Positions 18,069 to 29,893 are shown, counted from the first letter of the stretch. The stretch: 64,000 nt of DNA from Blastochloris viridis (GCF_001402875.1 NZ_CP012946.1:1094001-1158000), one strand, 5' to 3'. The notes: a model not told the origin generated them from the sequence alone. Made by a program: numbers and translations.

Positions 18069-19154
18069 GTGACTCAGGTTTCTCTCAAACTGGTCGAAGG
18101 CTCGTCGATGGACAAAACCAAGGCGCTCGACGCCGCGCTCACTCAGATCGAGCGGGCATTCGGCAAGGGCTCGATCATGCGGCTCGGCAAATCCGGCGCG
18201 GCGCTGGAGGTCGAGACGATTTCGACCGGCTCGCTCGGGCTCGACATCGCGCTCGGCATCGGCGGGCTGCCGCGCGGCCGAGTGGTCGAGATTTTCGGCC
18301 CGGAATCGTCGGGCAAGACCACGCTGGCGCTGCACACCGTCGCCGAGGCGCAGAAGAAGGGCGGGGTTTGTGCCTTCATCGACGCCGAGCACGCCCTCGA
18401 CCCGCTCTATGCCCGCAAGCTTGGGGTCAATCTCGACGACCTGTTGATCTCGCAGCCGGATGCTGGTGAGCAGGCGCTGGAGATCGCCGACACGCTGGTT
18501 CGCTCGGGCGCCATCGACGTGCTGGTGGTCGACTCGGTCGCCGCCCTGGTGCCGCGCGCCGAGCTGGAAGGCGAAATGGGCGACAGTCAGCCGGGCATGC
18601 AGGCGCGGTTGATGAGCCAGGCGCTTCGCAAGCTCACTGCCTCGATCTCGCGCTCCAACTGCATGGTGATCTTCATCAACCAGATCCGCATGAAGATCGG
18701 CGTGATGTACGGCTCGCCGGAGACCACCACCGGGGGTAACGCCCTGAAATTCTACGCCTCGGTCCGCCTCGACATCCGCCGCATCGGTGCAATCAAGGAA
18801 CGCGACGAGGTTGTGGGCAACCAGACCCGGGTGAAAGTGGTCAAGAACAAGCTCGCCCCGCCGTTCAAGCAGGTCGAGTTCGACATCATGTACGGCGAGG
18901 GCATCTCCAAGGCCGGTGAGTTGATCGACCTCGGTGTCAAAGCCGGCGTGGTTGATAAGTCGGGCTCATGGTTCTCCCACGATAGCCAGCGCATCGGTCA
19001 GGGCCGCGAGAACGTCAAGGGCTTCCTCAAGGGCCACCCCGACGTCGCCGGCCGCATCGAGGCGGCGATTCGCCAGAATGCCGGCTTGATCGCCGAGCGG
19101 ATTCTCGGTTCCTCGGAGGACAGCGAGGACGGCGAGGACGCTGCCGAGGCGTGA
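18069..19154 (+). CDS. recA: Recombinase RecA
   Basis: RecA forms the nucleoprotein filament for homologous recombination and triggers LexA autocleavage. The 361-residue protein has a Walker A block (GPESSGKTT near residue 77), the FIDAEHALD and [15 protein letters not shown] blocks, and the L2 region (METTTGG-type, here [23 protein letters not shown]). It ends in an acidic tail ([14 protein letters not shown]). The start is GTG at 18069, chosen because AAGGGGA lies 7-13 nt upstream and [16 protein letters not shown] matches related N-termini; the ATG of MDKTK is an alternative. It is preceded by an SOS box. Confidence 0.97.
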   Translation: MTQVSLKLVEGSSMDKTKALDAALTQIERAFGKGSIMRLGKSGAALEVETISTGSLGLDIALGIGGLPRGRVVEIFGPESSGKTTLALHTVAEAQKKGGVCAFIDAEHALDPLYARKLGVNLDDLLISQPDAGEQALEIADTLVRSGAIDVLVVDSVAALVPRAELEGEMGDSQPGMQARLMSQALRKLTASISRSNCMVIFINQIRMKIGVMYGSPETTTGGNALKFYASVRLDIRRIGAIKERDEVVGNQTRVKVVKNKLAPPFKQVEFDIMYGEGISKAGELIDLGVKAGVVDKSGSWFSHDSQRIGQGRENVKGFLKGHPDVAGRIEAAIRQNAGLIAERILGSSEDSEDGEDAAEA

Positions 19155-19523
19155 GGCCGCGCAGTTTGGGCGCGGTGCGCAACGGTATGGGACCGGTTTG
19201 GCGCAAGCCTCACGCTGTAACATAGGAACAGCCGGCGGTGGCCGGCGAGCATAGGTGCAACCGGCGGTGGCCGGGCGGGAGTTACGGGCGTGTTGGGCTG
19301 CAGCCTCCGGCTCGGTTCTGGCGCGGGGCAACGGTCTTCGACCCGGCGGTGGCGTGGTCTCGGCGCCCCTCGCCGCGCTGGCGGCGACCAGCCGACGCTG
19401 CCGAAGCGCCGGTTCGCGACCGCAGCGGGGCGGCGTTTCTGGACAGGGGCGGAGGCCGCCGCTAGATGTGGCAACTGAGCCGATGGCCGCCGAGGGCGTG
19501 CCGCACCCCATACGAGTTGCCAG
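19155..19523. repeat. recA-alaS gap with 29-bp tandem repeat
   Basis: This 369-bp gap holds no convincing gene. At 19221-19249 and 19250-19278 two imperfect 29-bp units stand in tandem, both beginning CATAGG and sharing CCGGCGGTGGCCGG. The short open frames over them look like products of high GC only. No clear terminator is visible. Confidence 0.55.
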
Positions 19524-22175
<2,652 letters not shown>

Positions 22176-22876
22176 GCCTCGTCGTGCCGCCTCGGCCGGG
22201 ACGACGAGACATGCGACGGAGCCTCGCCGGTCGTCCCCGGCGAGCGGAGCGCTCGCGCCGCGAGGGAAGAGGGCCCAGGTCACGCGACGCCTTGGACAAC
22301 GCGCACCGCCGAGGCCACTTCAGCGTCCGGGTGACATGGAGGGGTGTTGAGGACAGTGATCCATGGGTTCTCTTTCCTGACCGCCTGACCGCCTGACCGC
22401 CTGACGGCGGTCGCCGGGAACGACCGCGCGCGACCTCAAGGCGTCATATACCGTGACGTCGATGAATCCCCTTCGCCAACTGATGTCGGCGCAGGCGCGC
22501 AGGACGGATTCCTTCGGAGTCGCGGTATACCAACGGCCTTTAGGTTTGACCTTTGGCCGACGTCGGCTCGCCTCATCCTGAGGAGCGGTCGCAAGACCGC
22601 GTCTCGAAGGATGAGGCGACGCTGACGGCGGCCTTCGGCCCATGCTTCGAGACGGCTGCGGAGCCTGGCATCGGGCGCGCCTACGGCGCGACCCGGTGGC
22701 AGCCTCCTCACCATGAGGCCGAGAAAGGTCGCTCCTCAGGGCCACTGGCGTCATATACCGCATCTCCGAGAGGATCCGTTCGCGGGGCTCGGGCAGCGAC
22801 TGGCGCCAAGGCCGTAGAATGTGGCTCGTCATGCCCGCAACGAGTGCAGGCACGACGAGGCAAGCTCTGCGCCCGA
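22176..22876. repeat. Repeat-filled gap between alaS and antiporter gene
   Basis: I see no gene in these 701 bp. Three repeat types are present. A unit at 22229-22275 (GTCGTCCCCGGCGAGC ... GCGAGGGAAG) resembles the units at 59469-60240. An 8-bp unit CCGCCTGA is repeated three times at 22381-22404. A nested palindromic element spans about 22503-22780, with a stem GCCTCATCCT...AGGATGAGGC at 22570-22617, a second half ending CTCCTCACCATGAGG, and outer arms sharing TATACCGC/GCGGTATA. GGCGTCATATACCG occurs directly repeated at 22440-22453 and 22747-22760. Confidence 0.65.
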
Positions 22877-24652
22877 TCACTGCGCCGGGCGGCCGGCCCG
22901 CAGCGGTGCCTTCAGCAGCTCACGCTTGGCACGGATGGCAGCGTGAACCTCATCGCGCGAGCCGCCCAGCGTCTGCAGCGCGGCGCTGGCGAGGTCGAGG
23001 CTGGCTTCCATGGCCTCGGGCACCACGTCGGTGGCGCCGAGCCGGAACAGCCGCACCGCGTGGGCGGCATCGCGCGCCCGCGCCACCACCGGCACCTCGC
23101 TGCGTTCGGCCCGCACCGCCGCCACCACATGCTCGGCGGCGGTGGGGTCGTCCATCGTCACCACCACCGCCGGGGCGTCGGCAAGGCCGCATCTGCGCAG
23201 GAAATCGGGGCGGGTGGCGTCGCCATAGACGGCGCTGAACCCAGCTTTGCGGGCGCTGGCGACGGCGTCGGCGTTGCGGTCGATGGCGATGAAGGGGCGG
23301 TCCTCGCCCTGCAGCAACTCGCCGACCAGGCGCCCGACCCGGCCGAACCCGACCACGATGGTGCGCCCGCTCTCGATCGGGCCGGGGTCGTCGTGGCCGG
23401 CGGCGAGCGCCGCCGCGCGCCGTGCCCGTAGCCCGGCCTGGCCGCCCAGCCTCGCCAGCAGCGGCGTCAGCAGCATGGTTCCGGACGCCACCAGCAGCAT
23501 GAACTGTTCGATCTCGGCGGGCATCAGCCCGCCGGAGCGGGCAAGGCCGAGCACCAGGAAGGCGAACTCACCGCCGCCGGCGAGCAGCAGGCTTGCCTCC
23601 ACTGCCACCGGCCATGCCAGACCGAACAACCGTGCCAGCACGCCGATTACGGCGATCTTGAGCAGCACCATGCCGAAGATCGACAGGCCGAGCAGCGCCG
23701 GCTCGCTCGCCACCTGCAGCGGGTCGATGCGCATGCCGACCGAGATGAAGAACAGGCCGAGCAGCATGCCCTTGAACGGCTCGATGTCGACCTCGACTTC
23801 GCGGCGGAACTCGGTTTCGGACAACAGCAGGCCGGCGAGGAAGGCACCGAGCGCCATCGACAAATTGGCAAAGTGAGTGATGAGCGAGGTGCCGACCACC
23901 ACGAACAGGATCGCGGCCATGAACAGCTCGCGGTTGCGGGTCAGCGCCACCAGGCGGAACAGCGGCCTCAAGATGATGCGGCCGAAGCCGATGATGACTG
24001 CCACCGCCACTGCGCCCTGCAGCACCGCGACCAGCAGGCCGGCCAGCACCGAGTGGCCGGCTAGCGCGCCGGTGACGGTGTCGGCGGCGGTGTTGCCGAA
24101 CACGGCCACCAGGAACAGGATCGGCACCACCGCCAGATCCTGCGCCAGCAGAACCGCGAAGATGGTGCGACCGGCCACCGAGGCGAGGCGGCGCTGCTCG
24201 GCGAGCAACTGCAGCACGATCGGGGTGGAGGACAGCGCCAGGCAGGCGCCGATCACCAGCGAGGCGTTGAACGGGTTGCCGAACGACCAGGCGATTGCAC
24301 CAATAGCGGCCGTGGTCACGGTGACCTGCAGCATGCCGAGGCCGAACACCATGCGCCGCATGGTCCACAGCCGATCGAACGACAGTTCCAGCCCGATGGT
24401 GAACAACAGGAAGACGATGCCGAGTTCGGCGAGCTGATCGACCGTGTCGTGCGAGGTGATGGCGATGACGCCGAGCCAGGGCGCGCTCTCTGCCAGCCGG
24501 CCTAGGCTGTGTGGCCCAAGCGCGAGGCCGGCGACGAGAAAGCCCAGCACTGGGCTCACCCTGATCCGCGCCATCAAAGGAATGACGACACCCGCCGTGC
24601 CGAGAAATACCAGCGCTTCGCGATAGAATCCGGGTTCGATCGGGGAGGGCAT
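22877..24652 (-). CDS. Kef-type K+/H+ antiporter (CPA2) with TrkA-N domain
   Basis: A 591-residue monovalent cation:proton antiporter of the CPA2 family. About 12 transmembrane helices (residues 10-390) include the ELGIVFLLFTIGLELSF and ALSSTPIVLQLL blocks and the typical LLAQDLAVVP. A cytoplasmic NAD-binding TrkA-N/RCK domain follows, starting near residue 415 (TIVVGFGRVGRLVGELL) and carrying YGDATRPDFL. This is the KefB/KefC/YbaL/RosB architecture, and the substrate could be K+ or Na+. The ATG at 24652 is preferred over an in-frame GTG six bases earlier. No KefF/KefG-type ancillary gene is adjacent. Confidence 0.85.
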   Translation of the reverse strand: MPSPIEPGFYREALVFLGTAGVVIPLMARIRVSPVLGFLVAGLALGPHSLGRLAESAPWLGVIAITSHDTVDQLAELGIVFLLFTIGLELSFDRLWTMRRMVFGLGMLQVTVTTAAIGAIAWSFGNPFNASLVIGACLALSSTPIVLQLLAEQRRLASVAGRTIFAVLLAQDLAVVPILFLVAVFGNTAADTVTGALAGHSVLAGLLVAVLQGAVAVAVIIGFGRIILRPLFRLVALTRNRELFMAAILFVVVGTSLITHFANLSMALGAFLAGLLLSETEFRREVEVDIEPFKGMLLGLFFISVGMRIDPLQVASEPALLGLSIFGMVLLKIAVIGVLARLFGLAWPVAVEASLLLAGGGEFAFLVLGLARSGGLMPAEIEQFMLLVASGTMLLTPLLARLGGQAGLRARRAAALAAGHDDPGPIESGRTIVVGFGRVGRLVGELLQGEDRPFIAIDRNADAVASARKAGFSAVYGDATRPDFLRRCGLADAPAVVVTMDDPTAAEHVVAAVRAERSEVPVVARARDAAHAVRLFRLGATDVVPEAMEASLDLASAALQTLGGSRDEVHAAIRAKRELLKAPLRAGRPAQ

Positions 24653-24736
24653 CGCCACACGTTATTGATTGACGGTTCGACGAGGCCCGTCTCGCGCACA
24701 AAGACGGGCGCGCCGCGGAGAAAGAGCCTTGTTTCC

Positions 24737-24757
24737 TTCATCCCATAGCGGGATGAA
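24737..24757. terminator. Possible hairpin downstream of icd
   Basis: TTCATCCC and GGGATGAA form a perfect 8-bp stem around ATAGC, 180 bp beyond the icd stop and upstream of the antiporter gene on the same strand. There is no T-run. It may be a weak terminator or an operator. Confidence 0.3.
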
Positions 24758-24937
24758 TCATTCCGCAACAGCGTTTAGATTGGGCAGTCGCGCAAACCTG
24801 AACGGTCGCAGCCCGCGCATGTGCTCCGGCGCTGAAACGCGCGCCACGCTGCGCATCCGCCAAAACAGCTCCGGCCGGCGGAGGATGCTGGGCATCCCGC
24901 GCCGGCCGGACCAACGGGCAGACCACGGCGACGGCGG

Positions 24938-26155
24938 TCAGGCTGTAGCCATCGCCGTCTTGAGGTTGGCGTCGATCTTGTCGAGGAAGCCGGTGGTCGA
25001 CAGCCACGTCTGGTCGGGGCCGACCAGGAGCGCGAGGTCCTTGGTCATGAAGCCGGCCTCGACGGTGTCGACGCACACCTTCTCCAGCGTCTCGGCGAAG
25101 TGGCGCAGGTCGCCATTGCCGTCGAGCTTGGCGCGGTGGATCAGGCCGCGGGTCCAGGCGAAGATCGAGGCGATCGAGTTGGTCGAGGTCTCGCGGCCCT
25201 TCTGGTGCTCGCGATAATGGCGCGTCACCGTGCCATGGGCGGCCTCGGCCTCGACGATCTGGCCGTCCGGCGTCATCAGCACCGAGGTCATCAGGCCGAG
25301 CGAGCCGAACCCTTGAGCCACCGTGTCGGACTGCACGTCGCCGTCGTAGTTCTTGCAGGCCCAGACGTAGCCGCCCGACCACTTCATCGCCGAGGCCACC
25401 ATGTCGTCGATCAGGCGGTGCTCGTAGGTGATCTTGGCCTTGTCGAAGGCGTCCTTGAACTCGGCGTCGAACACCTCCTGGAACAGGTCCTTGAAACGAC
25501 CGTCATAGGCCTTCAGGATGGTGTTCTTGGTCGAGAGATAGAGCGGATAGCCGCGACCCAGCGCATAGTTCATCGACGCGCGGGCGAAATCCCTGATCGA
25601 TTCATCAAGGTTGTACATTGCCAGCGTGACGCCCGACCCCGGCGCCTTGAACACGTCCTTCTCGATGACCTGGCCGTCGTCGCCGACGAACTTCAGCGTC
25701 AGCGTGCCCTTGCCGGGGAACCTGAAGTCGGTGGCGCGGTACTGGTCGCCATAGGCGTGACGGCCGATCACGATCGGCTGGGTCCAGCCCGGCACCAGGC
25801 GCGGCACGTTCTGGCAGATGATCGGCTCGCGGAAGATCACGCCGCCCAGGATGTTGCGGATGGTGCCGTTCGGCGACTTCCACATCTCCTTGAGATTGAA
25901 CTCGGTGACGCGGGCCTCGTCGGGCGTGATGGTGGCGCACTTGACGCCGACGCCATGGCGCTTGATGGCGTTGGCGGCGTCGATGGTCACCTGATCGCTG
26001 GTGGCATCGCGATGCTCGACCGAAAGATCGTAGTAATCCAGCTTCACGTCGAGATAAGGATGGATCAGCTTGTCGCGAATATAATGCCAGATGATACGGG
26101 TCATCTCGTCGCCGTCGAGTTCGACGACGGTGCCGGTCACCTTGATCTTTGCCAT
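24938..26155 (-). CDS. icd: NADP-dependent isocitrate dehydrogenase
   Basis: Oxidatively decarboxylates isocitrate to 2-oxoglutarate in the TCA cycle. The 405-residue protein is of the eukaryote-like dimeric type common in alphaproteobacteria: it starts [22 protein letters not shown] and has the substrate-loop [12 protein letters not shown], the metal-binding [21 protein letters not shown] region and the [14 protein letters not shown] block. The longer frame to 26215 lacks homology; the ATG at 26155 gives the family start. It appears monocistronic. Confidence 0.96.
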   Translation of the reverse strand: MAKIKVTGTVVELDGDEMTRIIWHYIRDKLIHPYLDVKLDYYDLSVEHRDATSDQVTIDAANAIKRHGVGVKCATITPDEARVTEFNLKEMWKSPNGTIRNILGGVIFREPIICQNVPRLVPGWTQPIVIGRHAYGDQYRATDFRFPGKGTLTLKFVGDDGQVIEKDVFKAPGSGVTLAMYNLDESIRDFARASMNYALGRGYPLYLSTKNTILKAYDGRFKDLFQEVFDAEFKDAFDKAKITYEHRLIDDMVASAMKWSGGYVWACKNYDGDVQSDTVAQGFGSLGLMTSVLMTPDGQIVEAEAAHGTVTRHYREHQKGRETSTNSIASIFAWTRGLIHRAKLDGNGDLRHFAETLEKVCVDTVEAGFMTKDLALLVGPDQTWLSTTGFLDKIDANLKTAMATA

Positions 26156-26422
26156 TTCAGAAGCGCCCTTAGCGAAAACTGGCGAGGTCGGGGAGCCGGC
26201 GGTTGGCATGCGCATGACGTTGCCGAGCTACGCATCCGGCGTTTCGCGCTCTATCATAGGGCGCCCATGTGCGAAAGGCATGCGAAAGGCGACCACGGCG
26301 AATCGTAACGAGTTGCCAGGATGCGGCGGCAGGCGGGATGTCCCGGCTGGCACGACGGGTTCGAGCGCCTGACCCGATCGCATCGGGCCGGACGCGCTGG
26401 TTTTTGGCGTTCGGCATTTTTA

Positions 26423-26458
26423 TCCGCAACACGGGTCCCGCATTTGCGGAAAATGCTC
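26423..26458 (+). repeat. Dispersed palindromic repeat, copy 1 of 3
   Basis: A diverged copy of a 36-37 bp element whose arms TCCGCAA and TTTGCGGA flank GGGTCCC and which ends AAAATGCTC. It lies 22 bp upstream of the rhodanese gene start. The other copies are at 55002-55038 and 57752-57788. Confidence 0.65.
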
Positions 26459-26480
26459 GGATCGACAGGAGGAGACGAGG

Positions 26481-26909
26481 ATGGCTGAGAAGAAGTCGCG
26501 ACGCTGGGTGCTCGGGAGCGCGCTGGTGGTGGTCGGGGTCTCCGCGTTCGTACTCGGTCCGGCGGTGCTGGAGATCGCCACCACGCCGGCGAATCTGCCT
26601 TCGATCGACCGCGCCCAGCTGGAGCAGGCGCTGGCCGCCAACGCAGTCGATCTGATCGACATCCGCGAGCCGGACGAATACGCCGCCGGCCACATCGCCG
26701 GCGCCCGCAACCTGCCGATGTCGAAGCTCGATCCCAAGACCCTGGCGATGCCGTCCGACAAGCCGGTGGTGCTGGTTTGCCGCTCCGGCCGGCGCACGGC
26801 GCAGACGCTGGCCGCGGCGCTGGAGGCCGGCGCCACCAACATCGTGCACTATCCCGGCGCCATGCTGGACTGGACTTCCGCCGGCAAGCCGGTGGTGAAG
26901 GGGCAATAA
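26481..26909 (+). CDS. Membrane-anchored rhodanese-domain protein
   Basis: A 142-residue protein: basic N-terminus plus one transmembrane helix or signal anchor (residues 8-30), then a single rhodanese domain (LIDIREPDEYAAGHIAGARNLPMSKL). The active-site loop is CRSGRRT with Cys100, which carries the persulphide in sulphur-transferring rhodaneses. With its N-terminal anchor the domain probably faces the periplasm. The ATG follows a strong AGGAGGAGA ribosome site. It stands alone, downstream of a dispersed repeat and next to the AT-rich island. The sulphur acceptor is unknown. Confidence 0.85.
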   Translation: MAEKKSRRWVLGSALVVVGVSAFVLGPAVLEIATTPANLPSIDRAQLEQALAANAVDLIDIREPDEYAAGHIAGARNLPMSKLDPKTLAMPSDKPVVLVCRSGRRTAQTLAAALEAGATNIVHYPGAMLDWTSAGKPVVKGQ

Positions 26910-26925
26910 CCTCGCGGGGTGGTGT

Positions 26926-27399
26926 TCACTTGATGTCGCAGGTCGACTTGTATTTCATTAGATCGCAGGAAAGCGGCGACTGAAACGTCTGGAACGAGCT
27001 TTTGGATTGCCACCTGATGCCGCAGGTCGACTTGTATTTCATTAGATCGCAGGAGAGCGATAAATTGAAATGAAATACCGCAAACAACAAAGATATAAAA
27101 CTCCCAAATATCATAATATTTCTTAGAAATTTATTATTGTGCAGTTTTGAAATATTTTGGCAAAATGTACTTGTTGGGTGGTTTGATGCAATAGAATTGG
27201 TGATTGCGATAATTACGAATGCCGACATTGCCGAGATAAGGCTATCTGCGACGAACTTGTAATCCGATTCAGGAGGGCGATACTTCATTATTCCTAGAAT
27301 AAATGTTCCTTCTATATTGTATGAAATATATAAAATGATATAAAAGGTTGCCGCAAAACCGAATATGAATTTTGCTGATGACGGAATGTTCGTCAGCAT
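26926..27399 (-). CDS. Unrecognised three-helix membrane protein in AT-rich island
   Basis: I do not recognise this 157-residue protein. It has three hydrophobic helices (about 10-28, 52-71 and 92-112) and a hydrophilic C-terminal tail. The tail contains a 28-residue in-frame duplication: LSCDLMKYKSTC occurs at residues 115-126 and 143-154, giving cysteines at 117, 126, 145 and 154. The DNA from about 26985 to 27420 is strikingly AT-rich, with Asn/Lys/Ile-rich codon use, against GC-rich neighbours, which indicates horizontal acquisition. The ATG at 27399 has GGGGG 6-10 nt upstream; the open frame continues into GC-rich DNA but loses the composition there. An intact frame through AT-rich DNA supports a real gene. 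Confidence 0.6.
   Translation of the reverse strand: MLTNIPSSAKFIFGFAATFYIILYISYNIEGTFILGIMKYRPPESDYKFVADSLISAMSAFVIIAITNSIASNHPTSTFCQNISKLHNNKFLRNIMIFGSFISLLFAVFHFNLSLSCDLMKYKSTCGIRWQSKSSFQTFQSPLSCDLMKYKSTCDIK
26928..27059. repeat. 48-bp direct repeat with 84-bp period
   Basis: Copies at 26928-26975 and 27012-27059 differ at about three positions and share GCAGGTCGACTTGTATTTCA. The 84-bp period equals 28 codons, so the duplication preserves the minus-strand reading frame and forms the end of the AT-rich membrane-protein gene. Confidence 0.85.
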
Positions 27400-27573
27400 T
27401 TTGACCCCCGAACGCGTCGCGGCGCATGTCAAGCATAGCTTCGCAATTTTAACGGGAGATTGCGCCGGGTCAGCTCGCTGGCTGTTGCCGGAGGCGATCC
27501 GGCGGTCTCGACGCGGCGGGCCGCGTGGTGCATGACGGCGCCGCATCCCGCGACAGCCCAACGCGAAAGCCAT

Positions 27574-28761
27574 ATGTCCGGCACCGATCAATCCCGCCCC
27601 TGGCTCACCTATCCCGCTCCCGCCATCGTGCTGGTGGAACCCCAGATGGGCGAGAACATCGGCACCACGGCGCGGGCGATGGCCAATTTCGGCCTGTCCG
27701 ATCTCCGCCTGGTCGCCCCGCGCGACGGCTGGCCCAATCCGCGTGCCAAGGCGGCGGCGTCGGGCGCCGATTCCGTCCTGGAAAGCGCGCAGGTCTTTCC
27801 CGATCTGCGCGCCGCCATTGCCGATCTCGGCTTCGTGGTGGCCGCGACCGCGCGCAGCCACACCCAGGCGAAACCCGTGCTGGGACCGGAGGCGGCGGCG
27901 AAAGCGATCACCGCAAAGATTGCCGGCGGCGCCAAGGCCGGCGTCGTGTTCGGCCGCGAGCGCAACGGCCTGGAGAGCGATGAGGTCGGGCTCGCCGACG
28001 CCATCGTCACCTATCCGGTCAACCCGGCGTTCGCGTCGCTCAACCTCGCCCAGGCCGTGCTGCTGATGGCCTATGAGGTGTCGAAGCTCGCCCCCGCCGG
28101 AGCGCTGCCGCACGAGCCGCTGCATCCGCCCGAGCCGGCCCCCAGGGAGCAGCTCCATGCCTTCTTCGACCGGCTGGAGTTCGAGCTGGAGCGGGTCGAG
28201 TTCTTTCGGCCGCCGGAGAAGCGGCCGGTGATGAGCGTGAACCTGCGCAACATCATCCTGCGCATGGCGCCGACCCGCCAGGACGTCCAGACCCTGTCCG
28301 GCGTCATCGACGCCCTGGTGTCCGGCCGCAAGGGGCCGGCGGCGGGCGGCGTGCTCAACGCCGATGAGGCGGTGTCGCTCAGGAGCCTGGTTGCCGCCGA
28401 GGCGACGGTGGGCGTCACCGCGCCGGTGCGGGGCCTCGCCCGCCTGGTGCGCCGCAACCCGACCGAGGCGGAACGGGCGGTGTGGACGAACCTCGTCAAC
28501 GACCGCCGCCTCGCCGGCCGCGGCTACAAGCGCCGGGTGCCGATCGGCCCGCACATCGTCGATTTCGTCTCGTTCCCGGAAAAGACCGTGCTGGAGCTCG
28601 ACGACGGCACCGAGGAGCCGGCGGTCGCCGCCCGTCGCCGGGCGTGGCTGGTTGAGCGCGGCTACCGCGTGGTGTTGCTGCCCGAGGCCGGCCTGACCGC
28701 GGAGGCGCTGGCCGACCGGCTGGTCGCGATGCTGGCACCGGTGCCAAGCGACGCGGGCTGA
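27574..28761 (+). CDS. TrmJ-type RNA methyltransferase fused to DUF559-like domain
   Basis: A 395-residue protein. Residues 1 to about 250 are a SPOUT methyltransferase of the TrmJ/YfiF class, which 2'-O-methylates tRNA position 32 using S-adenosylmethionine. Visible motifs are GENIGTTARAMANFG (motif 1), VVFGRERNGL (motif 2) and ASLNLAQAVLLMAYE (motif 3). Residues about 285-390 form a second domain, RRNPTEAERAVW ... RRVPIGPHIVDFV ... VLELDD ... WLVERGYRVVLL, which matches the DUF559/VSR-like nuclease-fold pattern. Its ELDGxxH core reads ELDDGTE here, so nuclease activity may be lost. I chose the ATG at 27574; an ATG at 27532 is possible. Confidence 0.8.
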   Translation: MSGTDQSRPWLTYPAPAIVLVEPQMGENIGTTARAMANFGLSDLRLVAPRDGWPNPRAKAAASGADSVLESAQVFPDLRAAIADLGFVVAATARSHTQAKPVLGPEAAAKAITAKIAGGAKAGVVFGRERNGLESDEVGLADAIVTYPVNPAFASLNLAQAVLLMAYEVSKLAPAGALPHEPLHPPEPAPREQLHAFFDRLEFELERVEFFRPPEKRPVMSVNLRNIILRMAPTRQDVQTLSGVIDALVSGRKGPAAGGVLNADEAVSLRSLVAAEATVGVTAPVRGLARLVRRNPTEAERAVWTNLVNDRRLAGRGYKRRVPIGPHIVDFVSFPEKTVLELDDGTEEPAVAARRRAWLVERGYRVVLLPEAGLTAEALADRLVAMLAPVPSDAG

Positions 28762-28895
28762 CCTGAGGGACGTCTCGTGTCCGCTCGGGGTGACCCCGAG
28801 AGTTCGGCTCCGGCGCCAGGGATGCCGTCGCCAACGCCAATCCTCATCAAACCCTTAACCACCCGCTCGCCATAATTGGCAAACAGGGTGGAGCC

Positions 28896-29792
28896 ATGCC
28901 GATCGAGAGTCTCAACGGCGGGGTGACGAGCCTCGGGCGCGCGCCCACGCCGCTTGCGCCGACCATCGCGCCGCTGCCGCCGGTGGCGGTCTCGCTGCGC
29001 GAGCCCACCATCTTGGTGTTCGACTCCGGCCTCGGCGGTCTCACCGTGCTGGCCGAGGTCGCCAAGGCCCGGCCGGACGCGCGCATCGTCTACATCGCCG
29101 ACGACGCCGGCTTTCCATACGGCGCACTCGAGGAATCGACCCTGATCGCACGGGTGGGGCCGATCATGGCGCAGGCGATCAAGGCGCATCGGCCCGACGT
29201 GGTGGTGATCGCCTGCAACACCGCCTCGACGTTGGTGCTGCCGCACCTGCGCGCCGCGCACCCGGCGGTGCGGTTCGTCGGCACCGTGCCGGCGATCAAG
29301 CCGGCCTGCGCGGGATCGCGCACCGGGCTGGTCAGCGTGCTGGCGACGCCGGGCACGGTGCGGCGCGACTATACCCGCGCCTTGATTCGCCAGTTCGCCG
29401 GCGCCTGCACGGTGACGCTGGTCGGCTCCGCCCGCTTGGCCGGGCTGGCCGAGGCGTTTCTACGCGGTCACCCGGTTGACGATGACGCCATCGCCGCCGA
29501 GATCGCGCCGTGCTTCATCGACGGCGCGGCCGGACGAACCGACACCGTGGTGCTGGCCTGCACCCATTACCCGCTGCTGGCGACGGCGTTCGCCGAGCTG
29601 GCGCCGTGGCCGGTGCGGTGGCTCGACCCGGCGCCGGCGATCGCGCGGCGGGTGGTGCAACTGATCGGGCTGGCGACGCCAGGTGCGGTCGCGCCGCCGG
29701 GGCGGGTGACGTTCACCGCCGGGCGCCGCCTTGAGCCGGGATTGGCCGCGGCGTTGCGGCAATATCGGCTGGAAATCGCCGCCGCTGGATGA
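28896..29792 (+). CDS. murI: Glutamate racemase
   Basis: Makes D-glutamate for peptidoglycan by cofactor-independent two-base catalysis. The 298-residue protein has the expected motifs [10 protein letters not shown] (Asp43), ACNTAS with Cys107 and ACTHYPL with Cys222, so both catalytic cysteines are intact. About 37 N-terminal residues rich in Pro/Ala precede the catalytic domain; the first ATG has GGGTGGA upstream, so I keep it. It follows the methyltransferase in the same direction by 134 bp and precedes the rpsD promoter. Confidence 0.95.
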   Translation: MPIESLNGGVTSLGRAPTPLAPTIAPLPPVAVSLREPTILVFDSGLGGLTVLAEVAKARPDARIVYIADDAGFPYGALEESTLIARVGPIMAQAIKAHRPDVVVIACNTASTLVLPHLRAAHPAVRFVGTVPAIKPACAGSRTGLVSVLATPGTVRRDYTRALIRQFAGACTVTLVGSARLAGLAEAFLRGHPVDDDAIAAEIAPCFIDGAAGRTDTVVLACTHYPLLATAFAELAPWPVRWLDPAPAIARRVVQLIGLATPGAVAPPGRVTFTAGRRLEPGLAAALRQYRLEIAAAG

Positions 29793-29799
29793 CGGATGT

Positions 29800-29828
29800 T
29801 TGACAGCGTCGCCCGCGCCCCCTAGAAC
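29800..29828 (+). promoter_or_regulatory. Sigma-70-type promoter of rpsD
   Basis: TTGACA at 29800-29805 and TAGAAC at 29823-29828 are separated by 17 bp, a near-consensus housekeeping promoter located 140 bp before the rpsD start. Confidence 0.75.
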
Positions 29829-29832
29829 GCCC

Positions 29833-29893
29833 GCTCCGGGATCGCATCGGTCCCGGAGCTTCCGCGACCCGTGGACGGGGTAGCTGACACCCC
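29833..29893 (+). promoter_or_regulatory. Structured 5' leader of rpsD
   Basis: Just after the predicted start site come a perfect 9-bp hairpin (GCTCCGGGA/TCCCGGAGC, 9-nt loop, 29833-29859) and a second 5-bp stem (GGGGT/ACCCC, 29877-29893). S4 is a known autogenous regulator in other bacteria, so this leader could bind S4; that is inference. Confidence 0.45.

Noticed and set aside
26777..26983. Plus-strand open frame over the first 48-bp repeat (MSQVDLYFIRSQESGD)
   Set aside because: The frame is mostly the out-of-frame rhodanese gene. The repeat part has no ribosome site, and the minus-strand frame spans both copies intact.
26900..28800. Anti-phage or mobile-element system around the AT-rich island
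   Set aside because: The DUF559-like domain is fused to a housekeeping methyltransferase, the neighbours are core genes, and there is no integrase, toxin-antitoxin pair or known defence gene. The island looks like a single acquired gene.
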